Positions 19,154 to 27,042 of a stretch of 64,000 nucleotides of DNA are shown here, one piece after another. Origin of the DNA: CAVVGZ01 sp963841845 (GTDB taxonomy: Bacteria > Chloroflexota > Anaerolineae > Anaerolineales > Anaerolineaceae); assembly GCA_963841845.1 (NCBI GenBank), contig CAWJEG010000010.1, forward strand, positions 62,001-126,000, given 5' to 3'. The position numbers and the translations under genes were made by a program. Within the stretch, counting starts at the first letter, position 1, and every line of letters begins with the position of its first letter. A model generated the notes under the pieces. That model was not told the DNA's origin. It searched no databases and worked only from the letters and a program-made list of their open reading frames with translations.

Positions 19154-20851
19154 CTACCACCCGCTGGCAGAAAATACAGCTGAGAGAAGCTGCCGGCGTT
19201 CATCTTCCGTCATCGGGCGCGGGCGGGCATAATCGATAAAAAGGATGCTCAATAATTCGGTACTGATATATTTTCCATTATAGAATATATGGCGGTCTAT
19301 AAATCCCTGGCGTGTTCCCAGGGAAACGTCAAACTGGTCAAAAAAAAGATTACCCAACCCGTAATGGATGAATGAGTCTCCGGAAAACTCCATCGCTTGC
19401 GGGTGGTGCGCCTGCGAACCGCTGACGATTGCCGCGCCAGCATCACTCAGCGCTTTAAAATCGCGCGGCTGGGGGGGCACAGCAGCATAGGTGTAATACT
19501 CAAAATGTTGAAAGGTTGCAATTGGGATATAACCGTCCGCCTGCAAATGCGTGATTTCAGCCTGCATATAGGGGTAATCGCAGTACACCGCTCCCGGGGT
19601 ATCCTCTGAAGCCGTAGCAAAACCTCCGCCCTTGGCATTACAGCCAATAAATGCCAGCTTGTTGCCATTGTGCTCCAGGATGATAGGGCGCCTGCCTTCC
19701 TCCAGGTTGGCACCGCCGCCGTAGTATGGCCAACCGCGCTCCCGGTAAAGATCCAGGGTATACAGCATCGCCTGTGGACCATAATCTGCGAAATGGTCGC
19801 CGGTCAGCTCAACGATATCTGTTCCAACATCTTCCATCAGCCCGATATAGTCTGGTTTACTGCAAAAAAACAATCCCACCTGCAGCGGATTTGGGTATGC
19901 ACAATTTTCAGCAAAGGGGACTTCATTACTGATATGGGTGATGTCCGCCTGGCGCAGCCAGGTGCGGATATCTTCAGCAGGATAGGTGATTCCCTGCCTT
20001 TCCATTGCGTGAGCGGTGGCGCGCACCATGGCGGTTACACCGGTCATGGCCAGCACGGTCAGCTTTTGTGGATCACGATTACCGGCAGGAGGGATGGCGC
20101 TGAAACCAACCCTGTTTTGATGGCTGGAAAATTCATCCAGGATTTCTGGCTCTCCGTTTAAAGATACGGGTACCGACAGGGCATAACCTGAAGGGTTAAA
20201 GTCATTATGGAGCGGTGAAATCCCATCCAAACTCAATACTTTCCAGCGTGGCTGTAATTCTTCAAATGGGATGACTGCCCAGGCAGATCGCAGGTTCCAG
20301 GCTTCTTCCAGGAGGCGGTCTGATTCGACAATATCCACCGCACCTTCTGCGGCATCTCCCCAATAAGCGCTCAGTGTTTGATAGGTCCCTTCATCCATCC
20401 ATAAAGGCTGATCACCGAACAAGCCACCGGTTCCATTTGCCCAGAAATTTTGCAAATCTGCTGCCGAGACATCATCCGGGATGGTCGGGAAGGGAACCAC
20501 CAGGGCATAAATCCAGTGACTTACCGTATTCCCCTCACCCAAAGTTAAACGTAAATGGGCGCTGTTTTTATCCCCGGTTGCCAAAGTATTTTCCGGTATC
20601 TGCAGTTCCTCCAGCAGTGCGGCAGGCAGTCGGGGGTCGATCCACAGGAGTAACGGGGAGGGAACAGATGGCTCCTGGACAACTGGTGCTGTTGGCTTGA
20701 TCCCCAACGGCTTAACGGGGGAAGCGGGCTCCGTGGGAAAAGCCTGATCCAGACCCTGGGGGGTGTTTTGAATCTGACATCCGGCTGCAACCAATAATAC
20801 GAAAAGGAAGATTGGAAAGAAGATGTTAAATCGACCAGGATTCATCTTCAT
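19154..20851 (-). CDS. CapA-family (PGA_cap) lipoprotein
   Basis: 565 residues with a lipoprotein signal ending 'FVLLVAAGC'. The C-terminal half matches the CapA/PGA_cap metallophosphatase-like family: 'VELTGDHFADYG', 'FIGCNAKGGG', 'PIATFQHFEYYTYAAVPPQPRDFKALSDAGA' and 'VSGSQAHHPQ', then 'FIHYGLGNLFFDQF'. The N-terminal 250 residues are divergent and resemble the leader region of other Anaerolineae CapA proteins. CapA is named for poly-gamma-glutamate capsule work, but most homologues are uncharacterised. First gene of a pair with the M1 peptidase. Confidence 0.88.
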   Translation of the reverse strand: MKMNPGRFNIFFPIFLFVLLVAAGCQIQNTPQGLDQAFPTEPASPVKPLGIKPTAPVVQEPSVPSPLLLWIDPRLPAALLEELQIPENTLATGDKNSAHLRLTLGEGNTVSHWIYALVVPFPTIPDDVSAADLQNFWANGTGGLFGDQPLWMDEGTYQTLSAYWGDAAEGAVDIVESDRLLEEAWNLRSAWAVIPFEELQPRWKVLSLDGISPLHNDFNPSGYALSVPVSLNGEPEILDEFSSHQNRVGFSAIPPAGNRDPQKLTVLAMTGVTAMVRATAHAMERQGITYPAEDIRTWLRQADITHISNEVPFAENCAYPNPLQVGLFFCSKPDYIGLMEDVGTDIVELTGDHFADYGPQAMLYTLDLYRERGWPYYGGGANLEEGRRPIILEHNGNKLAFIGCNAKGGGFATASEDTPGAVYCDYPYMQAEITHLQADGYIPIATFQHFEYYTYAAVPPQPRDFKALSDAGAAIVSGSQAHHPQAMEFSGDSFIHYGLGNLFFDQFDVSLGTRQGFIDRHIFYNGKYISTELLSILFIDYARPRPMTEDERRQLLSAVFSASGW

Positions 20852-21214
20852 AGCCCGTAATCCAACAAGGATAAATTTGTGTGCTGTTCACAGCGGTCAT
20901 TCCAGACATTGTCATCCTGTCGTTATACCCTGGGGTCCTTTTGGCAATGGATTGATCGGCCGGTAAAGAGGTTCAACCCAATTTATCCGATTCTGGAAAG
21001 AATAGCCAATGCGAGATTTCACCCGGATTGAATGATTTATTATTAATGCTGCCAGGTATTTTCATACCTGACAGCGAATGTTGGATAAACCTTCACAAAT
21101 CATTTCCATCCAAAACCAGCCGGAAAGGATGAGCCCGGCAAGGTATAAGTGATACAAAGATGGATTTTTTTATCTATTGAGATGTTCGACTGTTTTCACA
21201 GTGAACTTATTTCG
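20852..21214. other. Intergenic, no gene seen
   Basis: About 360 nt, AT-rich, between the CapA start and the GerW stop. No terminator with a clear T-run, RNA gene or protein is recognised. Confidence 0.4.
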
Positions 21215-21631
21215 CTATCTCCTCATCCTGGCAGACATGATGAACATAGTTCCCAGGGCGGTGAATAAAGCCAGGCCGATTTTTGTAATATCGATGACCG
21301 GTTTTACCTCAACACCCAGAGGACTTATGGAAATGACAGCCACCGGCCGGCTGAATGAACCACCCCCTCCGCCTCCGCCACCGCCGGATCCACCTACTTC
21401 TTTGGACTCTTCGGTTTTTGGCTTTTCTTCATCCATGCCTGATCCGACACCAAAACCTACTCCCATGCCAGCACCAACTTCGGCAGCGGTAATGACGGTG
21501 TATTCACCGCTTACAACCGGCTGGCTAAACACCTTGTCAACCTCAGCAATAGACATCAACTTATCAAATACTTCGTTAGTTTTGCCTTGAATTTTATCAA
21601 CCATGTTTGCCATTTCATTCTCATTAATCAT
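21215..21631 (-). CDS. GerW/YtfJ-family protein
   Basis: 138 residues. N-terminal helix 'MANMVDKIQGKTNEVFDKL', then 'VFSQPVVSGEYTVITAAEVGAGMGVGFGVG', a charged segment, a run of nine glycines, and 'RPVAVISISPLGVEVKPVIDITKI' followed by a C-terminal membrane helix. This is the layout of GerW (YtfJ; Pfam Spore_YtfJ), required for spore germination in Bacillus but widespread in non-sporulating bacteria, where its role is unknown. RBS GAGGAAAAG before ATG 21631. Eight nt downstream of a short relative (21639-21923). Confidence 0.85.
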   Translation of the reverse strand: MINENEMANMVDKIQGKTNEVFDKLMSIAEVDKVFSQPVVSGEYTVITAAEVGAGMGVGFGVGSGMDEEKPKTEESKEVGGSGGGGGGGGGSFSRPVAVISISPLGVEVKPVIDITKIGLALFTALGTMFIMSARMRR

Positions 21632-21638
21632 CTTTTCC

Positions 21639-21923
21639 TCAACTTTCCTGTTTACGATATTTATTTATCAAACTGTATATCCAGAAGATTAGAACACTAC
21701 CTGATATCCCCCAAACGATCCAACGGGTAATATCAACCACCGGTATACGCTTTACATTCCCTTCCTGTTCGACAAGTATTGCCACCGGCCTGTTCCAAAC
21801 AAAACCCCACCTGCTGAACCTGATCTTTAATGCCTGTGATTGGGGAGTGATGAGCCTATCCCCTACCTGGATAGGATTTCCCTGGAGTGTCTTAAATTGG
21901 ACAATTTTTGAATTTTCTGTCAT
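21639..21923 (-). CDS. Short GerW-like membrane protein, 94 aa
   Basis: 94 residues, start ATG 21923 with GGAGGTGAT RBS. The middle reads 'GDRLITPQSQALKIRF' then 'WGFVWNRPVAILVEQ' and 'VKRIPVVDITRWIVW', before a single membrane helix. This matches the C-terminal part of the neighbouring GerW protein ('RPVAVISI...VKPVIDITKI' plus a membrane helix), without the Gly-rich linker. I infer a shortened paralogue made together with GerW. Function unknown. Confidence 0.65.
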   Translation of the reverse strand: MTENSKIVQFKTLQGNPIQVGDRLITPQSQALKIRFSRWGFVWNRPVAILVEQEGNVKRIPVVDITRWIVWGISGSVLIFWIYSLINKYRKQES

Positions 21924-22066
21924 ATCACCTCCAAAATTGAGAGCGGTAGTCGTTTAATTCTCCCATACTTTTACGCAGAATATAAATGGGTTTTCAAACA
22001 TGGTAATTGAGTATCTGAAAATATAGGGTTCCAACTGCACCATCTGGTTGATGTGAATTTTCGGGG

Positions 22067-22094
22067 TTGAATTCTCCATTCCACTCACTATACT
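22067..22094 (+). promoter_or_regulatory. Probable promoter of the toroid protein gene
   Basis: TTGAAT (22067-22072), 16-nt spacer, TATACT (22089-22094), about 47 nt before ATG 22148. Confidence 0.45.
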
Positions 22095-22147
22095 ATTAAT
22101 TAAGCCAATTATTATTCATCTTTGACCCATCCTGAAAGGAGCAGCCG

Positions 22148-23164
22148 ATGCCCTGGCAGAAACAATTAAAGGGTGATGCATTGTCCTGGCTACTTGAACC
22201 TGATCCAATCAATCCTGGAGTGCGTTATTTCGCTCTGAAGGATATTTTGGGAAAAGGCAAGCATGATCCTGAGGTTGTCTTTGCCCGGGAAGAGGTGATG
22301 AACTGTGGCCCGGTGCCTAAAATCCTGGCAGATCAGCACCCTGATGGGTACTGGTTCAAGCCAGGGCCCGGCTACAGTCCAAGACACCGGGGGACAACCT
22401 GGAGGCTGATCCAGCTGGCTTTGCTGGGGGCTGACGGCAGTGATGCCTGTATCCAGCAGGCATGTGACTATGTCCTTGACCATACGCGCTCGGACTTAGG
22501 GGGGTTCAGTTACGACGGATCACGGTCTGGTATGGTACAGTGCCTGCAAGGCAACCTGGTGGCAGCATTAATTGACCTCGGTTGTTACCAGGATGAGCGG
22601 CTTCAAAAAGCCTTACACTGGCTGGCATGCAGCATCACCGGAAATGGAATTGCCCCCTGCGCTGCTTCCGATTCGCCCGTGCGCTATTATCAAAGCAGCA
22701 ACAGCGCCCCCGGATTTGTGTGTGCCTATAATAATCAGCTGCCCTGTGCGTGGGGTGCGGTAAAGAGCCTGTGGGCACTGAGCAAAGTGCCGCAAATAGA
22801 CCTGGATGAGGTTGTAGATTCGGCTATCCGTAGCGGGGTTGAGTTTCTGTTGAGCAGGGATCCGGCTCAAGCTGATTATCCGATGGGTTATTACCAGAAG
22901 CCAAACAGCTCCTGGTTTAAATTCGGGATGCCTGTTGGCTACAGCAGCGATGTCTTACAAACCCTGGAAGTTCTGTGTGGGCTTGGGATGGCAAAAGACG
23001 CGCGCCTCCAACCAGCCATCTTTATGCTGTTAAAAAAACAGGATGATAACGGGCGCTGGAAGATGGAAAATTCCTACAAATGGGTGGATATTGAAGAAAA
23101 GGGAAAGCCAAGCAAGTGGGTCACCTTGCGGGCATTAAGGGTGATCTCCCAGAGTTTTAGTTAA
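22148..23164 (+). CDS. Alpha/alpha-toroid (prenyltransferase/squalene-cyclase-like) protein
   Basis: 338 residues, cytoplasmic. Repeated helical hairpins carry the prenyltransferase/squalene oxidase-type pattern: 'LADQHPDGYWFKPGPGYSPRHRGTTWRLIQLALLG', 'LGGFSYDGSR', and near the end 'KKQDDNGRWKMENSY' with 'KPSKWVTLRALRV'. Homologues are often mislabelled as nitrogen-fixation protein NifH; nothing here supports nitrogenase. No DxDD cyclase motif is visible, so it may bind rather than cyclise a substrate. Standalone gene, convergent with the ZIP transporter. Confidence 0.75.
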   Translation: MPWQKQLKGDALSWLLEPDPINPGVRYFALKDILGKGKHDPEVVFAREEVMNCGPVPKILADQHPDGYWFKPGPGYSPRHRGTTWRLIQLALLGADGSDACIQQACDYVLDHTRSDLGGFSYDGSRSGMVQCLQGNLVAALIDLGCYQDERLQKALHWLACSITGNGIAPCAASDSPVRYYQSSNSAPGFVCAYNNQLPCAWGAVKSLWALSKVPQIDLDEVVDSAIRSGVEFLLSRDPAQADYPMGYYQKPNSSWFKFGMPVGYSSDVLQTLEVLCGLGMAKDARLQPAIFMLLKKQDDNGRWKMENSYKWVDIEEKGKPSKWVTLRALRVISQSFS

Positions 23165-23182
23165 AGACGGCTTTGTACTGCT

Positions 23183-23986
23183 TCACCCAAGGGCAACATC
23201 CAGAACCATCATCACCGCAAAACCCAGCATGGTGCCAATGGTAGCCAGGTGACTCTGGTGTCCATTCTGGGACTCGGGTACCAGCTCCTCAATGACCACA
23301 TAGATCATTGCCCCGGCAGCAAAGGCCAGGGTATAGGGCAGGATCGGACGCATCAAGAGGGCTGCCGCAGCTCCCAGAACTCCAGCAATTGGTTCGACCA
23401 CCCCGGAAAGCTGCCCGTACCAGAAACTTTTCCCAACAGACAAACCTTCGCGGCGCAGGGGTGCCGAGACTGCCAGTCCTTCCGGGAAATTCTGGATGCC
23501 GATACCCAGGGCAAGGGCAACCGCTCCTGCAACCGTAGCTTCAGGGATGCCAACTGCCGCCGCTCCAAAAGCAACCCCCACCGCCAGACCTTCGGGGAAA
23601 TTATGCAGGGTAATTGCCAGCACCAACAGGATGCTGCGGTGCCAGGTGGTGGTTAAACCTTCTGTCTCCCCTTTTGGCATATACAAATGCATATGGGGAA
23701 GGATTCTATCAATTATAAAGAGGAATGCCCCACCGGCAAGGAAACCTATCGTTGCCGGCACCCAGCTGCCACCAGATAATTCTATCGCAGGAGCCAATAA
23801 GGACCAGTAGCTGGCTGCAATCATCACCCCGGCAGCAAAACCCAGGGTGGCATTCAGGATTGACATTTTTATTTCCTGAAAGAAAAAAACCAGTCCGGCT
23901 CCGGCAGCGGTCATTCCCCAGGTGAAAATGGTGGCAATTAATGCCTGATAAATTGGACTCAATGTTAAGAAGTTTTCAAAGTTCAT
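23183..23986 (-). CDS. ZIP family divalent metal transporter
   Basis: 267 residues with eight predicted membrane helices. The two metal-site helices are clear: 'LAITLHNFPEGLAVGVAFG' (His, Asn and Glu ligands) and 'GIGIQNFPEGLAVSAPLRREG', the ZupT/ZIP11-type pattern. A His-containing cytosolic loop ('RILPHMHLYMPKGE') precedes them. Imports zinc or other divalent metals. Monocistronic as far as I can see. Confidence 0.93.
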   Translation of the reverse strand: MNFENFLTLSPIYQALIATIFTWGMTAAGAGLVFFFQEIKMSILNATLGFAAGVMIAASYWSLLAPAIELSGGSWVPATIGFLAGGAFLFIIDRILPHMHLYMPKGETEGLTTTWHRSILLVLAITLHNFPEGLAVGVAFGAAAVGIPEATVAGAVALALGIGIQNFPEGLAVSAPLRREGLSVGKSFWYGQLSGVVEPIAGVLGAAAALLMRPILPYTLAFAAGAMIYVVIEELVPESQNGHQSHLATIGTMLGFAVMMVLDVALG

Positions 23987-24142
23987 TTTTGTAACCCTGT
24001 GTAATAATCCTATGAATCCTCATCAAATCAGGTTAATTATATAGAATATCAAAACCAGTGAGTTAATAACTCAATCATTGCCTCGATAAACAGGTACTGA
24101 ATTCATTTTTCCGTAAAACAGTCCCGGAAAGAAGAACCATTT

Positions 24143-25732
24143 TTAGATGCTTAATAGTCCCGGTTTAGACTTGCGCCAATCTTCTCCGGCACTGGCCATC
24201 TCGTAGGCGCGTCCGAGGCGAAGCAGGGTGGCTTCTGAAAAATCCGGGCCCAAAAGTTGAATCCCGATGGGAAGCCCGTCCTGGTCCAACCCGGCCGGCT
24301 GCGACAATCCTGGTATTCCGGCATGGTTGGCTGGTACGGTCAGCTGGTCGGCATACTGCATAAGAACCGAATCGCCATAAACAGCATTGATTGGAAAAGC
24401 CGTGGTAGGTGTGGTCGGGGTCAGCAGTGCATCCAGCCGGTAATTCCCAAGCGGATCGAAAGCCCGGTCAAAATCACGGCGGATCATCGCCCGCAGCCTA
24501 AGGCTGCGCTGGTAATATTGGGCACTGTACTGAGCAGCGCTGACGTACATACCCATCAGGATGCGGAGTTTGGGTTGGAGGCCGAATCCCTCGCGGCGTG
24601 TCTTCTTGTACATCTGGCGCACATCGGAAACCTCCTGCGAGGTACGGTAACCGAACTTCACCCCGTCATAGCGGTGAAGATTGGAAGCAGCCTCCACGCG
24701 GCTGATGACAAAGAAAGCCGGGATGCCGTAACGGGTATTTGGCATGGGGATATCTTCAATGATTTCAGCGCCCTGCAAAGCCAGCAGTTGAGCAGCCTTG
24801 CGGACTGATTCTGATATGGAACCCGGCAGCTGCTGCTGGATGTATTCCCCGCTTTGCGGATCGGGAAACGTAATCTGGAAATAGTCCGGTGAAAGGCCAA
24901 TGCGCAATCCCCTTACACTTCCGTCCAGGCCTTCAAGATAATCCGGTACAGGTTTTGTCACGGCTGTGCTGTCGCAGGGATCAGCCCCGGAGATGACCTG
25001 CATCATCATGGCTGTGTCACGCACATCTCTGCCAAGCGGCCCGGGACAATCCAGTGAGGATGCAAATGCAATCATCCCATAACGCGAAACCCGCCCATAG
25101 GTGGGTTTCATACCTACAACACCGCAGAATGCGGCTGGCTGGCGAATCGATCCAGCCGTATCGGTACCCAGCGAAAGCACGGCTTCCCCGGCTGCAACCG
25201 AAGCAGCACTCCCTCCGGAGGACCCCCCGGGGACGCGGTCCAGACTCCATGGATTGCGCGGGCTGGGCTGGAAAGCAGAAGACTCACTCGAGGAGCCAAA
25301 AACAAACTCGTCCAGGTTGGTTTTACCCAGCATGACAGCCCCGGCTGCTTCCATACGGCTGACCGGTGTTGCAGTATACGGAGAAATAAAATTCGCAAGA
25401 ATCCTGGATGCAGCGGTGGTCAGGGTTCCGTCCACGCAGAATATATCCTTTACCGAAAATGGAACTCCAGCAAGTAAACCTGGATTTTCACCAACGGCAA
25501 TTTTTCGGTCAACTTCTTCCGCCTGGCAGCGGGCTCTCTCCCCTGTCATGGTAAGGTAGGCATGGACCTTCCGGCGATCCTGAGGACTTAACGGACCGGC
25601 ATCCAGGCTGCCATGACAGCCCTCAACTTTTTCAATACGGCCCAGGACTGATTCCAGGACATCCACGGCACAGGTTTCCTTGCGGCGAATCAATGCAACA
25701 ATTTCGTAAGCGGTAAGATCACACAATTCCAT
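24143..25732 (-). CDS. gatA: Amidase-signature protein, GatA-like (Asp-tRNA(Asn)/Glu-tRNA(Gln) amidotransferase subunit A)
   Basis: 529 residues. Amidase signature 'VPGGSSGGSAASVAAG' and 'GTDTAGSIRQPA'. The Ser-cisSer-Lys triad is predicted at Lys95 ('VKDIF'), Ser171/172 and Ser195. In GatCAB this subunit releases ammonia from glutamine to amidate misacylated Glu-tRNA(Gln) or Asp-tRNA(Asn). Co-transcription with gatC (3 nt upstream) supports GatA. It is somewhat longer than usual (about 485 residues), with an insert around residues 36-55. gatB is not adjacent. A general amidase is the alternative. Confidence 0.82.
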   Translation of the reverse strand: MELCDLTAYEIVALIRRKETCAVDVLESVLGRIEKVEGCHGSLDAGPLSPQDRRKVHAYLTMTGERARCQAEEVDRKIAVGENPGLLAGVPFSVKDIFCVDGTLTTAASRILANFISPYTATPVSRMEAAGAVMLGKTNLDEFVFGSSSESSAFQPSPRNPWSLDRVPGGSSGGSAASVAAGEAVLSLGTDTAGSIRQPAAFCGVVGMKPTYGRVSRYGMIAFASSLDCPGPLGRDVRDTAMMMQVISGADPCDSTAVTKPVPDYLEGLDGSVRGLRIGLSPDYFQITFPDPQSGEYIQQQLPGSISESVRKAAQLLALQGAEIIEDIPMPNTRYGIPAFFVISRVEAASNLHRYDGVKFGYRTSQEVSDVRQMYKKTRREGFGLQPKLRILMGMYVSAAQYSAQYYQRSLRLRAMIRRDFDRAFDPLGNYRLDALLTPTTPTTAFPINAVYGDSVLMQYADQLTVPANHAGIPGLSQPAGLDQDGLPIGIQLLGPDFSEATLLRLGRAYEMASAGEDWRKSKPGLLSI

Positions 25733-25735
25733 GGT

Positions 25736-26056
25736 TTATTCCAGTTCTGTATGGGGGGTTTCCGGGACAATAATATAGCCATCCCGTGATTGGGGCACCT
25801 GTTGAAGGATATTTGCAGCTTTACCGGAAGGCTGGCATTCATCAGGACGGATTCCCGGCGATATATCCGGTGTATACGTGATCCCATGGGTGGTCAGGAG
25901 GATCTCTTCATCAATTGACACAGCAGCCATCTCTTTAATAATGTTGATCTGTTTGTTCATTTCACGGAGCAGGTAATCCGCCTCCTCTGTGCTTAATTCA
26001 AACGCTGCCAGGTCTACCAGGTGATTGAAGGTCTCTTTGTCTATGCTTTCGTTCAT
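25736..26056 (-). CDS. gatC: GatC-like amidotransferase subunit C
   Basis: About 106 residues from ATG 26056 (MNESID...), which has an AGGG element about ten nt upstream; ATG 26065 is possible. The N-terminal helix pair 'ETFNHLVDLAAFELSTEEADYLLREMNKQINIIKEM' is the GatC pattern ('v..lA.LarL.lseeE...l...l..il'), followed by an extended tail with conserved Pro. GatC clamps GatA to GatB. The stop is 3 nt before the gatA start, so they are coupled. Confidence 0.82.
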   Translation of the reverse strand: MNESIDKETFNHLVDLAAFELSTEEADYLLREMNKQINIIKEMAAVSIDEEILLTTHGITYTPDISPGIRPDECQPSGKAANILQQVPQSRDGYIIVPETPHTELE

Positions 26057-26179
26057 TTTTCCCATCCCTGTATAATCAATTTTTCGCTCCCATATAAACC
26101 AAATACCAGCAGTCAACCCGTTACCAAAAGGTTAATAATCCCACATCTATTTTCCTGTAATTTCATACGTTAAATGAGA

Positions 26180-26212
26180 GGACTCACCCTGCAACAGCAG
26201 GGGGCACAGTCC
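26180..26212 (-). ncRNA. Hairpin at the predicted 5' end of the gatCA mRNA
   Basis: On the minus strand: GGACT, internal loop, CCCTGC-TGTT-GCAGGG, internal loop, AGTCC. It begins within one or two bases of the predicted transcription start (about 26213) and is about 125 nt upstream of gatC. No T-run follows, so it is not a terminator. A 5'-protecting or regulatory structure is an inference. Confidence 0.4.
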
Positions 26213-26219
26213 AACTGTC

Positions 26220-26247
26220 AGTATATCGGAGATTTTTCAACTGTCAA
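26220..26247 (-). promoter_or_regulatory. Promoter of gatCA
   Basis: On the minus strand: TTGACA (26247-26242), 16-nt spacer, TATACT (26225-26220). Leader of about 157 nt to gatC. Confidence 0.65.
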
Positions 26248-26280
26248 GAAAAAATCATTCCCAAGGCAGGGTAGAAAGGA

Positions 26281-26332
26281 TTGACAAAAACACACATCAG
26301 ATTGTAAAATATAATTCGATATTATTCGAATT
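26281..26332 (+). promoter_or_regulatory. Promoter and ArsR-type operator of the DUF2087 regulator
   Basis: TTGACA (26281-26286), 18-nt spacer, TAAAAT (26305-26310). Immediately downstream is an inverted repeat, AATTCGA-N6-TCGAATT (26313-26332), covering the transcription start. The layout is typical of an autorepressed ArsR-family gene. Confidence 0.7.
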
Positions 26333-26350
26333 AGTTATATAGAGGTCACT

Positions 26351-26923
26351 ATGAATATTGAAGAGTCCAATCAAGAACTACTCCTTTTCTTCAAAGCCTT
26401 ATCAGACGCCAACCGATTGAAAATTATCGGGTTGTTAGCACAGCAGGAATTAAGTGTGGAACAAATGGCGGAAATGCTCCAACTTAAGCCATCCACAGTC
26501 TCTCATCATTTGGGTAAACTCAGCAATGCGGGCCTGGTAAGCGCCCATCCCGACAGTTATTACAATATCTATCGTCTGGAGGGTAGTGTCCTGGAATCTA
26601 TGGCCAAACGATTGATTATTAAAGAGAACCTGCCAGCAATAGCGCTGGATGTGGATATGGATGCCTATGACCGTAAAGTGATTAAAACCTACAGCCTGGC
26701 GGATGGAAGCCTGAAAACCATCCCTCTTCAGCAAAAAAAGCTGCAGGCTGTCTTAAAATATGTGGTCAAAGCTTTCGAAATGGACAAACGCTACACTGAA
26801 AAACAGGTCAATGAGATCCTGTCCCGCTATAACGAGGATTATGCCCTGCTGCGGCGCGAACTGGTCGAGTTTGGTTTGATGGAGCGCCAGGGCGGCGGCG
26901 GGGAATACTGGCGTAAGGAATAA
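26351..26923 (+). CDS. ArsR-family regulator with C-terminal DUF2087
   Basis: 190 residues. Residues 1-90 are an ArsR winged helix: 'LLFFKALSDANRLKIIGLLAQQELSVEQMAEML' and 'PSTVSHHLGKLSNAGLV'. Residues about 115-190 match DUF2087 ('TIPLQQKKLQAVLKYV', 'KRYTEKQVNEILSRYNEDYALLRRELVEFGLMER...YWR'). The metal-binding Cys of classical ArsR ('ELCVCD') is absent, so the signal is not arsenic or a similar thiophilic metal. Promoter with palindromic operator upstream points to autoregulation. Confidence 0.9.
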   Translation: MNIEESNQELLLFFKALSDANRLKIIGLLAQQELSVEQMAEMLQLKPSTVSHHLGKLSNAGLVSAHPDSYYNIYRLEGSVLESMAKRLIIKENLPAIALDVDMDAYDRKVIKTYSLADGSLKTIPLQQKKLQAVLKYVVKAFEMDKRYTEKQVNEILSRYNEDYALLRRELVEFGLMERQGGGGEYWRKE

Positions 26924-27042
26924 AGCGGAAAGCGATAGCGGAAGGACTGCCATCAAGAACACAAATCGGGTATTAAAAGAGGCCGGCCCGATGATGAAAT
27001 CCAATCACCAGGCCGGCTGATAATTTGGCAGAATGGCCCGTG

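Noticed and set aside
22148..23164. Nitrogenase-related gene (NifH label often given to this family)
   Set aside because: No P-loop or Fe-S Cys pattern; the sequence is an alpha/alpha-toroid.
26180..26212. T-box leader for gatCA
   Set aside because: No T-box sequence (AGGGTGGNACCGCG) or terminator follows the hairpin.
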